Shown: positions 34,667 through 42,986, counted from the first letter of the stretch. The stretch is DNA of 64,000 nucleotides from Microbacteriaceae bacterium (GCA_004297935.1 SCRE01000010.1:62001-126000), one strand, 5' to 3'. Notes: generated by a model not told the origin, from the sequence alone. A program made the numbers and translations.

Positions 34667-35573
34667 TACCGCAACTCCGACAATGCTCGGCCAGACCACC
34701 TCCGAAGAGATCGTCAGCCAGCCGGCATGCTGGGCACTAGCGCAGGAGCAAGCCACCGAGAAGCCGGCGGGTCTGCCGAGACCAGGAGAGAGCGTTCTGA
34801 TCCTGGGATGTGGGACGTCCTACTACATCGGTGCCGCATATGCGTGGCTGCGAGAACAGCGGGGCCAGGGAGTCACCGACGCGATAATCGCCTCAGAAAT
34901 GCCGTCTAGGCTCCGACACTACGACCGGGTCGTGGCCATCAGCCGTTCGGGCACCACCACCGAGGTCCGACAGGCGCTGGCGACATTGCCCGACAGCATG
35001 CCGATCACCGCAATCCTCGGAGACCTCGACACGCCGATAGCGGAAGTAGCCACCGACGTCATCGACCTTTCCTATGCCGACGAGCGCAGTGTTGTACAGA
35101 CTCGGTTCCCCACCACACTCCTCACTCTGTTGCGCACTCACCTGGGCGAACCCGCAACGGTCATCGCCGCGCTGATCGACAGGGCGCGGAGCGTCATTGC
35201 GGCACCCGCCTCGAAAGCGGCTCCGCGTCAGTTGGTGGTGCTCGGCTCGGGTTGGGCCGCCGCACTCGCACAGGAAGCCGCCCTCAAGTGCCGTGAATCT
35301 GCCGGCATGTGGGCTGAGGCCTACGCGGCCGGCGAATACCGGCACGGTCCTATCAGCGTTGCGGGGCCAGAGACCCTGGTGTGGGCTATGACGCCATTGA
35401 CGGACGCTCAGCTTGGAGCCATCTCCGGCACGGGTGCCCGCATCCATCACGGTGACGATGACCCCCAGGTGGAACTCGTCGCCCTTCAGAGACAGGCCGT
35501 CGCCTGGGCTATCGCTGCCGACCGAAACCCCGACATACCCGTTCATCTGTCGCGTTCGGTCGTTTCGCCGTGA
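34659..35573 (+). CDS. SIS-domain sugar isomerase or deaminase
   Basis: A 304-residue protein with two SIS domains. The first has VLILGCGTSYYIGAAYAWLR (about 45-64) and AISRSGTTTEVRQAL (about 90), the second LVVLGSGWAAALAQEAALK (about 190). The pattern is that of the GlmS isomerase domain, AgaS and FrlB groups, acting on aminosugar or fructosamine 6-phosphates. It overlaps the kinase gene by 8 bases. The likely product of the pair is a keto-sugar phosphate entering glycolysis. The exact sugar cannot be told from the sequence. Confidence 0.82.
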   Translation: MRDTATPTMLGQTTSEEIVSQPACWALAQEQATEKPAGLPRPGESVLILGCGTSYYIGAAYAWLREQRGQGVTDAIIASEMPSRLRHYDRVVAISRSGTTTEVRQALATLPDSMPITAILGDLDTPIAEVATDVIDLSYADERSVVQTRFPTTLLTLLRTHLGEPATVIAALIDRARSVIAAPASKAAPRQLVVLGSGWAAALAQEAALKCRESAGMWAEAYAAGEYRHGPISVAGPETLVWAMTPLTDAQLGAISGTGARIHHGDDDPQVELVALQRQAVAWAIAADRNPDIPVHLSRSVVSP

Positions 35574-35670
35574 ACCGGTCGATCCGACCACCAACGGATG
35601 TGCGCCGCAGGTCACGGCAGTGCGTCTGACCCCGAACGTGAATCTCGACGACCAGATCAGGAGTCTTTGG

Positions 35671-37248
35671 ATGAGTGCGAATCTCAAGCGACCGAACATT
35701 CTTTTGGTGATGTGCGACCAATTGTCTGCGTTGGCAACGTCGCCCTACGGCAATCCCGATGTCCTCACCCCGCACCTGGCAGCCCTTGCGGCGCGTGGCA
35801 CGACGTTCGAGAACGCCTATTGCAACGCTCCCCTGTGCGCGCCGTCGCGTGCGTCGATGATGACGGGAATGCTGCCCGATGCGATTCCCGTGAACGACAA
35901 TGCCGAAGAACTGCCGTCATCGATTCCTACGTTCGCGCATCATTTGCGCCGGTCAGGCTACAAGACCATTCTCAGCGGGAAGATGCACTTCGTGGGTCCG
36001 GACCAATTGCACGGGTTCGAAGAGCGACTTACCACCGACATCTACCCCGCCGACTTTCAGTGGACCCAAGACTGGGATGCCGTGGGCGATCCGCCACGCG
36101 ATCCTGAGGCGCCGCTCTTCGGCTATGGTGCCCAAATGGTTGCGGACGCGGGCCCGGTCTCGTGGTCGACGCAGTTGGACTACGACGAAGAAGTGCACTT
36201 CCGCGCACTCGAGCGCATCCGACAGCTGTCGCGTCGAACCGGCGACAGCCGACACGACCCATGGTTGATGTGTGTCTCTTACACCCAACCGCACGACCCG
36301 TACGCCCCTGCTCAGGAATATTGGGACCGCTACGACGATCATGATATCCGCATGCCAGATCCGGTTCCAGCTGATTATCAGGAAACGGTCTGGGACACCT
36401 GGGTCAACGCCTATCACGGTGTGGATGTCGCAGAGCTGGGTCACGAGGAGACGTATCGGGCACGACGCAGCTACTATGCGATGGCGAGCTATATCGACGA
36501 CAAGCTAGGCGAACTCCAAAGAGAACTTCAAAGATTCGAAGAACTCGAAAACACCGTGGTCATCTTCTTGAGTGATCACGGCGACATGATGGGCGAGCAC
36601 GGGATGTTCTTCAAGCGTACGTTCCGTGAATGGTCGACTCGTATCCCACTGATCTTCGCAGGGGCAGGCATAGCGCAAGCGGAGCGGGTTTCCGAAGCCG
36701 TATCTCTTGTCGATGTGTTCCCCACCATCCTCGGTTTGGCAAAGCTAGGCGACGTCGCTGACGAGGTTACTGCTCTTTGCGCAGGTGACGACATCCTGTC
36801 AACGCGAACCAACTCGAAGACTCCTCAGGTCATCCGACCGGTGATCATCGACTACAGCGGAGAGGGAACAATCGCGCCAACCCGTACCATCGTTCGAGGC
36901 ACGTACAAGTATGTCTATGTTCACGGTCATGAGGAGTTGTTGTTCGACTTGGAGGAGGACCCACAGGAGTGGGTCAACCTGGCGTCGGACTCTGAATTCC
37001 ACGAGATCTTGGCAGAATTACGAAGCGTTTGCCTGTCGAATTGGAGCCCGGACGACGCCGAGCGTCGAATTCGCGCCAGTCAAAAAAGGCGCACGTTCAT
37101 CAACGAGTCCCTGTCCAGCGGGCTCTATCAGTCTTGGGACTACCAGCCCGCATTCGATGCGGCACGAATGTACGTGCGTCGCCCGATCGGACAGGTATGG
37201 AACCGCGGATACACCAGGCAAACAAATCCTACTGAGGGAGGCGGATGA
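35671..37248 (+). CDS. Type I sulfatase, choline-sulfatase-like
   Basis: A 525-residue sulfatase of the alkaline phosphatase superfamily. The modified motif is CAPSR (C56-R60) in NAPLCAPSRASMMTG; Cys, not Ser, means that it needs the formylglycine-generating enzyme encoded in this module. Metal ligands are visible in VMCDQ and FLSDHGDMMGEHG (about residue 300). KMHFVGPDQLHGFEERLTTD resembles choline sulfatases, but the genes around it speak for a sugar sulfate. The ATG at 35671 follows CAGGAG. No signal peptide is seen, so it acts inside the cell after uptake. Confidence 0.9.
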   Translation: MSANLKRPNILLVMCDQLSALATSPYGNPDVLTPHLAALAARGTTFENAYCNAPLCAPSRASMMTGMLPDAIPVNDNAEELPSSIPTFAHHLRRSGYKTILSGKMHFVGPDQLHGFEERLTTDIYPADFQWTQDWDAVGDPPRDPEAPLFGYGAQMVADAGPVSWSTQLDYDEEVHFRALERIRQLSRRTGDSRHDPWLMCVSYTQPHDPYAPAQEYWDRYDDHDIRMPDPVPADYQETVWDTWVNAYHGVDVAELGHEETYRARRSYYAMASYIDDKLGELQRELQRFEELENTVVIFLSDHGDMMGEHGMFFKRTFREWSTRIPLIFAGAGIAQAERVSEAVSLVDVFPTILGLAKLGDVADEVTALCAGDDILSTRTNSKTPQVIRPVIIDYSGEGTIAPTRTIVRGTYKYVYVHGHEELLFDLEEDPQEWVNLASDSEFHEILAELRSVCLSNWSPDDAERRIRASQKRRTFINESLSSGLYQSWDYQPAFDAARMYVRRPIGQVWNRGYTRQTNPTEGGG

Positions 37249-37380
37249 CAGAGTCGCCGCCGCAATCGCCCCCGGGAGTAATCAGGACGAACGGCGACGA
37301 GCATCGAGCCATGTCGCAGCTTGCGTGTCGGTGAAGGCGCGATTCCATTTTTTCGTCACGTTCGAGTGCAGGAGCGGTCG

Positions 37381-38217
37381 ATGACCGAACAAGAAGGAGG
37401 AGTCATCCTCGTCACAGGCGGCTCGCAAGGGAACGGGCGAGCAGTCGCGCTCACGATCGCAGGTCATGGCGGGGCTCTCGTGGCACACGGCCTGACGGAG
37501 AATTCTGCGCGGGAAGCCGCAGAGGAAATTGCTGTGGGCGGCGGGACTGCGACGGCGACGTGGGGTCCGATCACCAGTCGCTCCGCGGTGGAGACAGCGC
37601 TGTTCGAATACGGCCGCCTGGACACACTTGTGGCCTCGGCCGGAATCCAACGATATGGCGACGTGTTGTCGACCTCAGTCGAAACGTGGGACGAAGTATT
37701 CGCCGTCAATGTCAAAGGCGTCTTTCTCGCTGCGCAGGCGGCGTTGTCGCATCTTCGCAAGGGGCCTGCTGGCAGCATTGCGATCGTTGCCTCCGTTCAA
37801 GCCACCGCGACACAAAAGCAAGTGGCGGCCTACGCGGCCAGCAAGGGCGCCCTCATCACATTGACGCGGTCAATGGCGGTGGACGAGGCCGCCTTCGGCG
37901 TGCGAGTGAACAGCGTGAGTCTCGGATCGGTCGATACGCCGATGTTGAGGTCGGCGGCACAGATGTTTGGCGACGCATCGTCAGCAGGAACCGACGAGAC
38001 GATGGCGACGTGGGGACGTGCGCATCCGCTCGGGCGAATAGCGACTGCTGCCGAGATCGCGGAGGTCGTTTCATTCGTCACGAGCACACGCGCAAGTTTC
38101 CTTACGGGAGCCGATATCAGGGTCGACGGCGGGCTGCTTTCGCAACTTGCCACACCGTTGCCCGCAGTCTCCGCGATTCCCCTCAACAGACCACCAACAC
38201 ACTCCTCCACCGGTTGA
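37381..38217 (+). CDS. Short-chain dehydrogenase/reductase
   Basis: A 278-residue NAD(P)-dependent oxidoreductase. The cofactor motif is VTGGSQGNGRA (Asn-Gly in place of the common Ile-Gly), SAGIQRYGDV marks the central strand, and the catalytic Tyr and Lys are in AYAASKGALITL. RBS AGGAG precedes the ATG at 37381; the frame is open upstream to 37321. It is the last gene of module 2 and could oxidise a sugar or sugar acid in the same pathway, though 132 bases separate it from the sulfatase. Confidence 0.85.
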   Translation: MTEQEGGVILVTGGSQGNGRAVALTIAGHGGALVAHGLTENSAREAAEEIAVGGGTATATWGPITSRSAVETALFEYGRLDTLVASAGIQRYGDVLSTSVETWDEVFAVNVKGVFLAAQAALSHLRKGPAGSIAIVASVQATATQKQVAAYAASKGALITLTRSMAVDEAAFGVRVNSVSLGSVDTPMLRSAAQMFGDASSAGTDETMATWGRAHPLGRIATAAEIAEVVSFVTSTRASFLTGADIRVDGGLLSQLATPLPAVSAIPLNRPPTHSSTG

Positions 38218-38310
38218 AAGGCACTCGATGTTCCAGCTCAGCGAAATGCTCTCGCCTCGGCCTGAGCGCCTATGGACCCTTGTCAAGCAGTGCGGTGTCG
38301 ACAATTCGGC

Positions 38311-38331
38311 GTTCGAATCCCCCATTCTCCG
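38311..38331 (+). repeat. attR core, distal end of the accretion (copy 3 of 3)
   Basis: This is an exact copy of the tRNA-Ser 3' 21 bases, and six further bases (CCGATT) also match the flank at tRNA-Ser. It marks the end of module 2. The genes beyond it (arsR, cation efflux, tRNA-Thr) look like native chromosome. Confidence 0.92.
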
Positions 38332-38413
38332 CCGATTTTTCGCCATCATTCTCCACCCCGACCAACTCCGGCTGCGCGCCCAACACTCACACCGGGCACA
38401 AGCGTCTGTTTTC

Positions 38414-38478
38414 AAGGAGATAGTCGAGTTAAACGGAGTGTTTCCGCGGAACGCTCCTCAAAAATCGACTATCTCCTT
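38414..38478. repeat. Nested 65-nt palindrome beyond attR
   Basis: Outer arms AAGGAGATAGTCGA (38414-38427) and TCGACTATCTCCTT (38465-38478) are perfectly complementary. They enclose a second, nearly perfect hairpin (38435-38457, centre CCGCGG). It lies between genes that converge, so a two-way terminator is possible. The AT-containing outer arm and the size also fit a small palindromic mobile sequence. Confidence 0.65.
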
Positions 38479-38542
38479 CGAACCGCCGACACCTCGATGC
38501 CGGGTGGGCCCTCCCGCGCACGGGTACCATTCCGGATGACCC

Positions 38543-38725
38543 TTATCCGGATGGTGGGATCGGAGGGCCGTCAGGCGTGGCGCGCTGAGGCGCCGTCGCT
38601 CGTCTCGGATGCAACGCAAGCCACCGATGACCCACGACGATCCACAGCACGAGCGCCCAGGCCAAGGTCACGGCGAACACGAGATAGACGACTATGAGCA
38701 GGGCGCCGATTCCGGTGAAATACAT
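38543..38725 (-). CDS. Small membrane protein
   Basis: A 60-residue protein with a single hydrophobic helix of about 27 residues (IGALLIVVYLVFAVTLAWAL, continuing to about 33), a short basic segment and a Pro-rich tail. The hydrophobic profile is convincing; ribosome-binding sequence is weak (CCGGGG). I recognise no family. It is divergent from the arsR gene. Confidence 0.45.
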   Translation of the reverse strand: MYFTGIGALLIVVYLVFAVTLAWALVLWIVVGHRWLALHPRRATAPQRATPDGPPIPPSG

Positions 38726-38842
38726 CCCCGGATGCTATCAGCCTTCCGGTTGCGGCCTTGCTGCACCGGATCGAGCCAGGAATCCGGTCCTGCAGATTGC
38801 CCTGCATCTCCGGCGTCGGCACCGCGGTGACGTCTGGCGCTG

Positions 38843-38861
38843 ATTGCAGCAACAATGCAAT
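38843..38861. promoter_or_regulatory. Candidate ArsR/SmtB operator
   Basis: ATTGCA and TGCAAT flank a 7-base spacer, 9 bases before the arsR start codon. This fits the 12-2-12-like imperfect palindromes of zinc-sensing ArsR proteins in type, though not in exact length. A repressor bound here would cover the arsR start region. Confidence 0.55.
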
Positions 38862-38870
38862 AATCTGCGT

Positions 38871-39245
38871 ATGGATGCAGATAACGAGATATGTGGGCGC
38901 CTTCCCGATAGCCAATACGTCGAGTTGGCCGTCGAGGTCTTCGGCATGCTGGCCGATGCGACCAGGGTACGCATCATCCTTGCACTGCGCGATCAGGAGC
39001 TGTCGGTCAATCTCCTGGCCGACATTCTCGACAAGTCGCCGGCCTCGGTTTCCCAGCATCTGGCGAAGCTTCGGCTTGCGCGGATCGTCACGACGCGCCA
39101 GGACGGCACGCGCGTCTTCTATCGGCTAGCGAACGAACATGCCCGCCAGCTGGTTTCGGATGCGATCTTCCAGGCCGAGCACGCGCTCGGCGGCACGCCA
39201 CGCCATCACCACCTGCAGTCCGAGACGGATGAGGCGACGGCATGA
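38871..39245 (+). CDS. ArsR/SmtB-family metal-responsive repressor
   Basis: A 124-residue winged helix protein (LADATRVRIILALRDQELSV, ADILDKSPASVSQHLAKLRL). The C terminus has the acidic/His pattern typical of zinc sensors of this family (DAIFQAEHALGG then HHHLQSE). The ATG at 38871 follows the operator. Its last bases overlap the start of the cation efflux gene (ATGA), so the two form an operon. It likely releases the promoter when zinc or a similar metal is high. Confidence 0.9.
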   Translation: MDADNEICGRLPDSQYVELAVEVFGMLADATRVRIILALRDQELSVNLLADILDKSPASVSQHLAKLRLARIVTTRQDGTRVFYRLANEHARQLVSDAIFQAEHALGGTPRHHHLQSETDEATA

Positions 39246-40540
39246 CCATGACAAGCCCGTGCGGCGGCGACGAACACGGCTATGAGCCTTCTGCACCTGT
39301 TCATGACCACGATCAGGAGCATCACCACGACCCCGGGCATCAACACGATCACGGGCACGACCACAGTGACGGTCACCACCACGGTGATGGCCATACTCAC
39401 GATCACGGACACAGCCACGACCACGACCACGGTCACGGGCACGGGCACGGGCACGACCACGGGCACGGGCACGGGCACAGCCATCCGACCGGGTTGAAGG
39501 GTTTCTTCTACAACCTGTTCGTTCCGCACTCGCACGATGCCGCCGACTCGATCGATGACGCTCTCGAGGCCAGCCGCGAGGGTGTGCGAGCGCTGAAGAT
39601 CAGCCTGTTCCTGCTGCTGGGCACAACCATCCTGCAGTTCGCCGTCGTGCTGCTCAGCGGCTCGGTGGCCCTGCTCGCCGACACGATCCACAACTTCTCC
39701 GACGCGCTCACCGCGGTGCCGCTGTGGGTCGCGTTCATTCTCGGGCGTCGGGCCGCGACGCGCCGCTACACCTACGGGTACGGTCGTGCCGAAGACCTCG
39801 CCGGCCTGTTCATCATCGGTGTCGTGGCCCTTTCCGCGATCATTGCCGCCTGGCAATCGATCGACCGGTTCATCAACCCGCATCCCCTGCACAACCTGTG
39901 GTGGGTGGTCGCGGCCGGGCTCATCGGGTTCGCCGGCAACGAGGCGGTGGCGATCTACCGCATCCGCGTCGGGCAGAAGATCGGCTCGGCCGCGCTCGTC
40001 GCGGACGGGGTTCACGCGCGGATCGACGGCTTCACCTCGTTGGCCGTGGTGCTCGGCGCGTTCGGCGCGATGGCCGGATTCCCGATCGCAGACCCGATCG
40101 TCGGCCTGCTCATCTCGGTCGCGATCATCGCTCTGCTCTGGGGAACCGTGCGCAGCATCGGCCGCCGCCTGATGGACGGAGTCGAACCCGGACTCGTCCA
40201 CGAAATCGAGCACGCCCTCGCCGAAACGCCACGCGTGCGCGAGGTGAGACGCGTTCAACTGCGCTGGGTCGGCCACCGGCTCCAGGGTGCTGCCACAATC
40301 GCACTCGACGACGTAAGGCTGAGCACAGCCGACGCGATCTGCGCCGCCGCAGCCGTTCGTGTGCGGACAGTCGCCGGCAACCTCGACGACTTCACCATCC
40401 GCCCGCAACTCGTGCACGCCGTCCAGAGCCGGCCACGGGACTCGAACCCCGCAACGCCCCAGCGTTGCGCCGCCTCGAAACCATCCCCTGTTCGCAAGGC
40501 TGCGGGAAAACAGAGCCGGCCACGGGACTCGAACCCGTAA
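39242..40540 (+). CDS. Cation diffusion facilitator, His-rich (zinc efflux)
   Basis: A 432-residue CDF antiporter that exports zinc or related ions against protons. The first 85 residues are extremely rich in His, Asp and Gly and should buffer metal. Six membrane segments follow, with the metal-site motifs HNFSD (about 158-162) and HARID (about 257-261). The cytoplasmic domain ends near residue 395 (FTIRPQLVHAV). The last 38 residues are not family-like: they are translated from two copies of the tRNA-Thr 3' end (Ser-Arg-Pro-Arg-Asp-Ser-Asn-Pro, twice), and the reading frame stops inside tRNA-Thr. Confidence 0.9.
   Translation: MTMTSPCGGDEHGYEPSAPVHDHDQEHHHDPGHQHDHGHDHSDGHHHGDGHTHDHGHSHDHDHGHGHGHGHDHGHGHGHSHPTGLKGFFYNLFVPHSHDAADSIDDALEASREGVRALKISLFLLLGTTILQFAVVLLSGSVALLADTIHNFSDALTAVPLWVAFILGRRAATRRYTYGYGRAEDLAGLFIIGVVALSAIIAAWQSIDRFINPHPLHNLWWVVAAGLIGFAGNEAVAIYRIRVGQKIGSAALVADGVHARIDGFTSLAVVLGAFGAMAGFPIADPIVGLLISVAIIALLWGTVRSIGRRLMDGVEPGLVHEIEHALAETPRVREVRRVQLRWVGHRLQGAATIALDDVRLSTADAICAAAAVRVRTVAGNLDDFTIRPQLVHAVQSRPRDSNPATPQRCAASKPSPVRKAAGKQSRPRDSNP
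40424..40449 (+). repeat. Duplicated tRNA-Thr 3' end inside the efflux gene
   Basis: Twenty-six bases (CAGAGCCGGCCACGG to TCGAACCC) match 40511-40536 exactly, which is the 3' part of tRNA-Thr plus three bases beyond it. The copies are 87 bases apart. This looks like a scar of a recombination or integration event at tRNA-Thr. Confidence 0.85.
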
Positions 40541-40586
40541 CCCCCACTTTACAAGAGTGGTGCGCTACCAATTGCGCCAGGCCGGC
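40514..40586 (-). tRNA. tRNA-Thr (anticodon TGT)
   Basis: On the minus strand the cloverleaf is complete: acceptor stem GCCGGCC/GGCCGGC, D arm with AATTGGTAG, anticodon loop CTTGTAA (TGT), and T arm GGGTTCGAGTCCC. It is 73 nt with no encoded CCA. The final 27 bases of the opposing efflux gene overlap its 3' part. Confidence 0.97.
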
Positions 40587-40682
40587 AGATCGGGCCTTCG
40601 GCCGTCACGTCAGACAATCTTAGGGGTTTGCGCGGCCGAGCGCAGACGCAGCAGGACCGACGCGACGCCACCGAACCGGCGA

Positions 40683-41606
40683 CTATGGGGTCGCGGTCGG
40701 CGTGGGCGTCACGGTTGGAACCGGCGTCGACGTCGAGTACGTCTGGCTCTGTGCCTGCACGACGAAGGCGCGGAACTCATCCGGGTCGGTCAGCGAGCCT
40801 GAGTACTGCTTGCCGTTGACGAGCACGAGCGGCGTTCCGGTCAGCTGTTTCACCGTCGAATTGGCGATCGGGCCGGTCAGCGCACGGTTCAATGCGTCTT
40901 GCGCCCAACTGTCGTAGCGGCCGGTGTCCATGCACGAGGAGATCGACGAATAGTGTGACACCCCGGCCTGTCGCACATACGACTTGAGCTGCTCGTCCGT
41001 CAGCCCGGGACCGCCCTCTGCGGGTTGGTTCTCGAACAGCAGGGTGTTGAAATCCCAGAACGAGTTCGGACTGTAATTTGCGACACACGCCGCGGCATTC
41101 GTGGCGCGCAGCGAATACTTCGTGCCCGCCGAGTGGCTGGCCAACAACGGCACCGGGTGAATCTCGATGGTCGCCGCCCCGCTGTTCACGAGCTTGCCGA
41201 TCTGGTCGGCGTTCGTCTTCTCGAACTCGCCGCAGAACGGGCACAGGTAGTCGACGTACGTGACGATGCTGACGGTGGACCCGGTCGGATCCGGAGTGTT
41301 CGCCACAGGCGAGGAACTCGGCCCGAGTGCGCCCGTCGTCTCCACCTTCAACCCTTTGCCGATCAGGATGCCGTCACTCGCCATGTTCGCCGGGCCCGGC
41401 GCGGGCGGGTGAATAGAGCTCACGATGACGACGGCGACGATCGCCAGGACCGCGACGATCGCGACACCGATGCCGGCTTGCCAGAAGATTCGCCTGCGAC
41501 GCTCTTTCTTCTTCTGAGCTTCGCGCAAGACTCGGGCTTTGTCTCGTGCCGCGGCACGGCGCGAGTTCTTGCTGGGTCGCGAATGATTCGATCCGGCGTC
41601 GGTCAT
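40683..41606 (-). CDS. DsbA-like thiol oxidoreductase, membrane anchored
   Basis: A 307-residue protein with a basic cytoplasmic start, one membrane segment (IGVAIVAVLAIVAVVIVSS, about residues 46-64) and an outside thioredoxin-like DsbA domain. The active site is CPFC in VDYLCPFCGEFEKT (about residue 122). The family (Thioredoxin_4) makes disulfides in proteins crossing the membrane of actinobacteria. The C terminus is a Thr/Pro-rich tail. The start follows GAGAATC. It stands alone between tRNA-Thr and the sugar ABC ATPase. Confidence 0.88.
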   Translation of the reverse strand: MTDAGSNHSRPSKNSRRAAARDKARVLREAQKKKERRRRIFWQAGIGVAIVAVLAIVAVVIVSSIHPPAPGPANMASDGILIGKGLKVETTGALGPSSSPVANTPDPTGSTVSIVTYVDYLCPFCGEFEKTNADQIGKLVNSGAATIEIHPVPLLASHSAGTKYSLRATNAAACVANYSPNSFWDFNTLLFENQPAEGGPGLTDEQLKSYVRQAGVSHYSSISSCMDTGRYDSWAQDALNRALTGPIANSTVKQLTGTPLVLVNGKQYSGSLTDPDEFRAFVVQAQSQTYSTSTPVPTVTPTPTATP

Positions 41607-41891
41607 GGATTCTCACTTCGGGGTGGCGGGGAAAGATGTGCATCGCAATTCCATGCAAACGCACCAACGATAATAAAGCCGGTGTCTGGGAAATGACCAG
41701 ACGGAGTCTGCGTCCGATCCGTGCGTGCGCTGCATCCGACGACGGTCGGCCCTCCACTCGACGCGATTCTGCGCTGCCCCCCGGATGTCGTACTATGAAG
41801 GCGGTCGCGGTTGTCCTGGCAATGACGGCCGCATCATCCATTCACTACGGATCGTCCGGCACGTACCTGCCGGTGAAGGAGTAATACAACC
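41607..41891. other. Leader region of the sugar ABC ATPase gene
   Basis: This 285-base gap separates the divergent DsbA-like and ABC ATPase genes. TACTAT at 41791 could be a -10 element for the latter, but no good -35 sequence pairs with it. AAGGAG lies before the ATG at 41892. Nothing else is recognised. Confidence 0.3.
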
Positions 41892-42986
41892 ATGGCGTCT
41901 GTAACGTTTGACAAGGCGACCCGCCTTTACCCGGGCTCGACCCGCCCCGCCGTCGACCAGCTCGACCTGCAGGTCTCCGACGGCGAGTTCCTGGTCCTCG
42001 TCGGCCCCTCCGGATGTGGCAAGTCCACATCGCTGCGCATGCTTGCCGGCCTCGAAGAAGTCAATGAGGGCAACATCTTCATCGGCGAGCGCAACGTCAC
42101 AGACGTGCCGCCGAAAGATCGCGACATCGCCATGGTCTTCCAGAACTACGCGCTGTATCCGCACATGACCGTCGCCGAGAACATGGGCTTCGCGCTGAAG
42201 ATCGCGGGTGTCAAGAAGGAAGAGCGCGCCAGCCGCGTTCTCGAGGCGGCCAAGCTCCTCGACCTCGAGGATTACCTCGCCCGCAAGCCGAAGGCGCTCT
42301 CCGGTGGCCAGCGTCAGCGTGTCGCGATGGGCCGCGCGATCGTCCGCAGCCCCCAGGTGTTCCTGATGGACGAGCCGCTGTCGAACCTCGATGCGAAGCT
42401 GCGCGTGCAGACCCGCACCCAGATCGCGTCGCTGACGCGCCGCCTGGGTGTCACCACCGTCTACGTCACGCACGACCAGACAGAGGCTCTGACCATGGGC
42501 GACCGCATCGCTGTCCTCAAGGACGGCGTGCTGCAGCAGGTCGGCACCCCGCGCGACCTGTACGCACAGCCGCAGAACGTCTTCGTCGCCGGCTTCATCG
42601 GCAGCCCGGCGATGAACCTCATCTCGGCGGACGTCGTCGACGGCGGCGTGCAGTTCGGCACCGCTGTCGTCCCGGTGGAGCGTGAAATCCTGGCAAACGC
42701 CGGCACGCAGGTCACGATCGGTGTTCGCCCGGAAGACGTCGTGGTTTCACTGTCCGAAGGCGTCGGCCTCAGGGTGAGCGTGGACCTGGTCGAAGAACTC
42801 GGTGCAGACGGCTACCTGTACGGGCACTCCGAGATCGAGGGCAAGCGAACCGACTTCGTCGGCCGCGTCGACGGCCGTTCGCACCCCAACGCGGGCGACA
42901 CCGTCTACATCAGCCCGAAGGCCGGGCATGTGCACATCTTCAACGCCGAGGGCGGCGAGCGTCTCGGCGGTGCCGTCGTCGACTGA
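41892..42986 (+). CDS. Sugar ABC transporter ATPase, UgpC/MsmK/MalK type
   Basis: A 364-residue ATPase with Walker A GPSGCGKST (about 39-47), signature LSGGQRQR (about 136), Walker B VFLMDEPLSNLD (about 157) and a C-terminal regulatory TOBE/MalK domain (from about 240). It stands alone, without binding protein or permeases. In actinobacteria a single such ATPase usually serves many carbohydrate importers. It is thus a good candidate to energise the ATPase-less importer in module 2. A perfect hairpin follows it at 43008. Confidence 0.93.
   Translation: MASVTFDKATRLYPGSTRPAVDQLDLQVSDGEFLVLVGPSGCGKSTSLRMLAGLEEVNEGNIFIGERNVTDVPPKDRDIAMVFQNYALYPHMTVAENMGFALKIAGVKKEERASRVLEAAKLLDLEDYLARKPKALSGGQRQRVAMGRAIVRSPQVFLMDEPLSNLDAKLRVQTRTQIASLTRRLGVTTVYVTHDQTEALTMGDRIAVLKDGVLQQVGTPRDLYAQPQNVFVAGFIGSPAMNLISADVVDGGVQFGTAVVPVEREILANAGTQVTIGVRPEDVVVSLSEGVGLRVSVDLVEELGADGYLYGHSEIEGKRTDFVGRVDGRSHPNAGDTVYISPKAGHVHIFNAEGGERLGGAVVD

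Noticed and set aside
40424-40449. Second tRNA-Thr gene
   Set aside because: Only the 3' part (T arm and acceptor strand) is present, and no D or anticodon arm follows.
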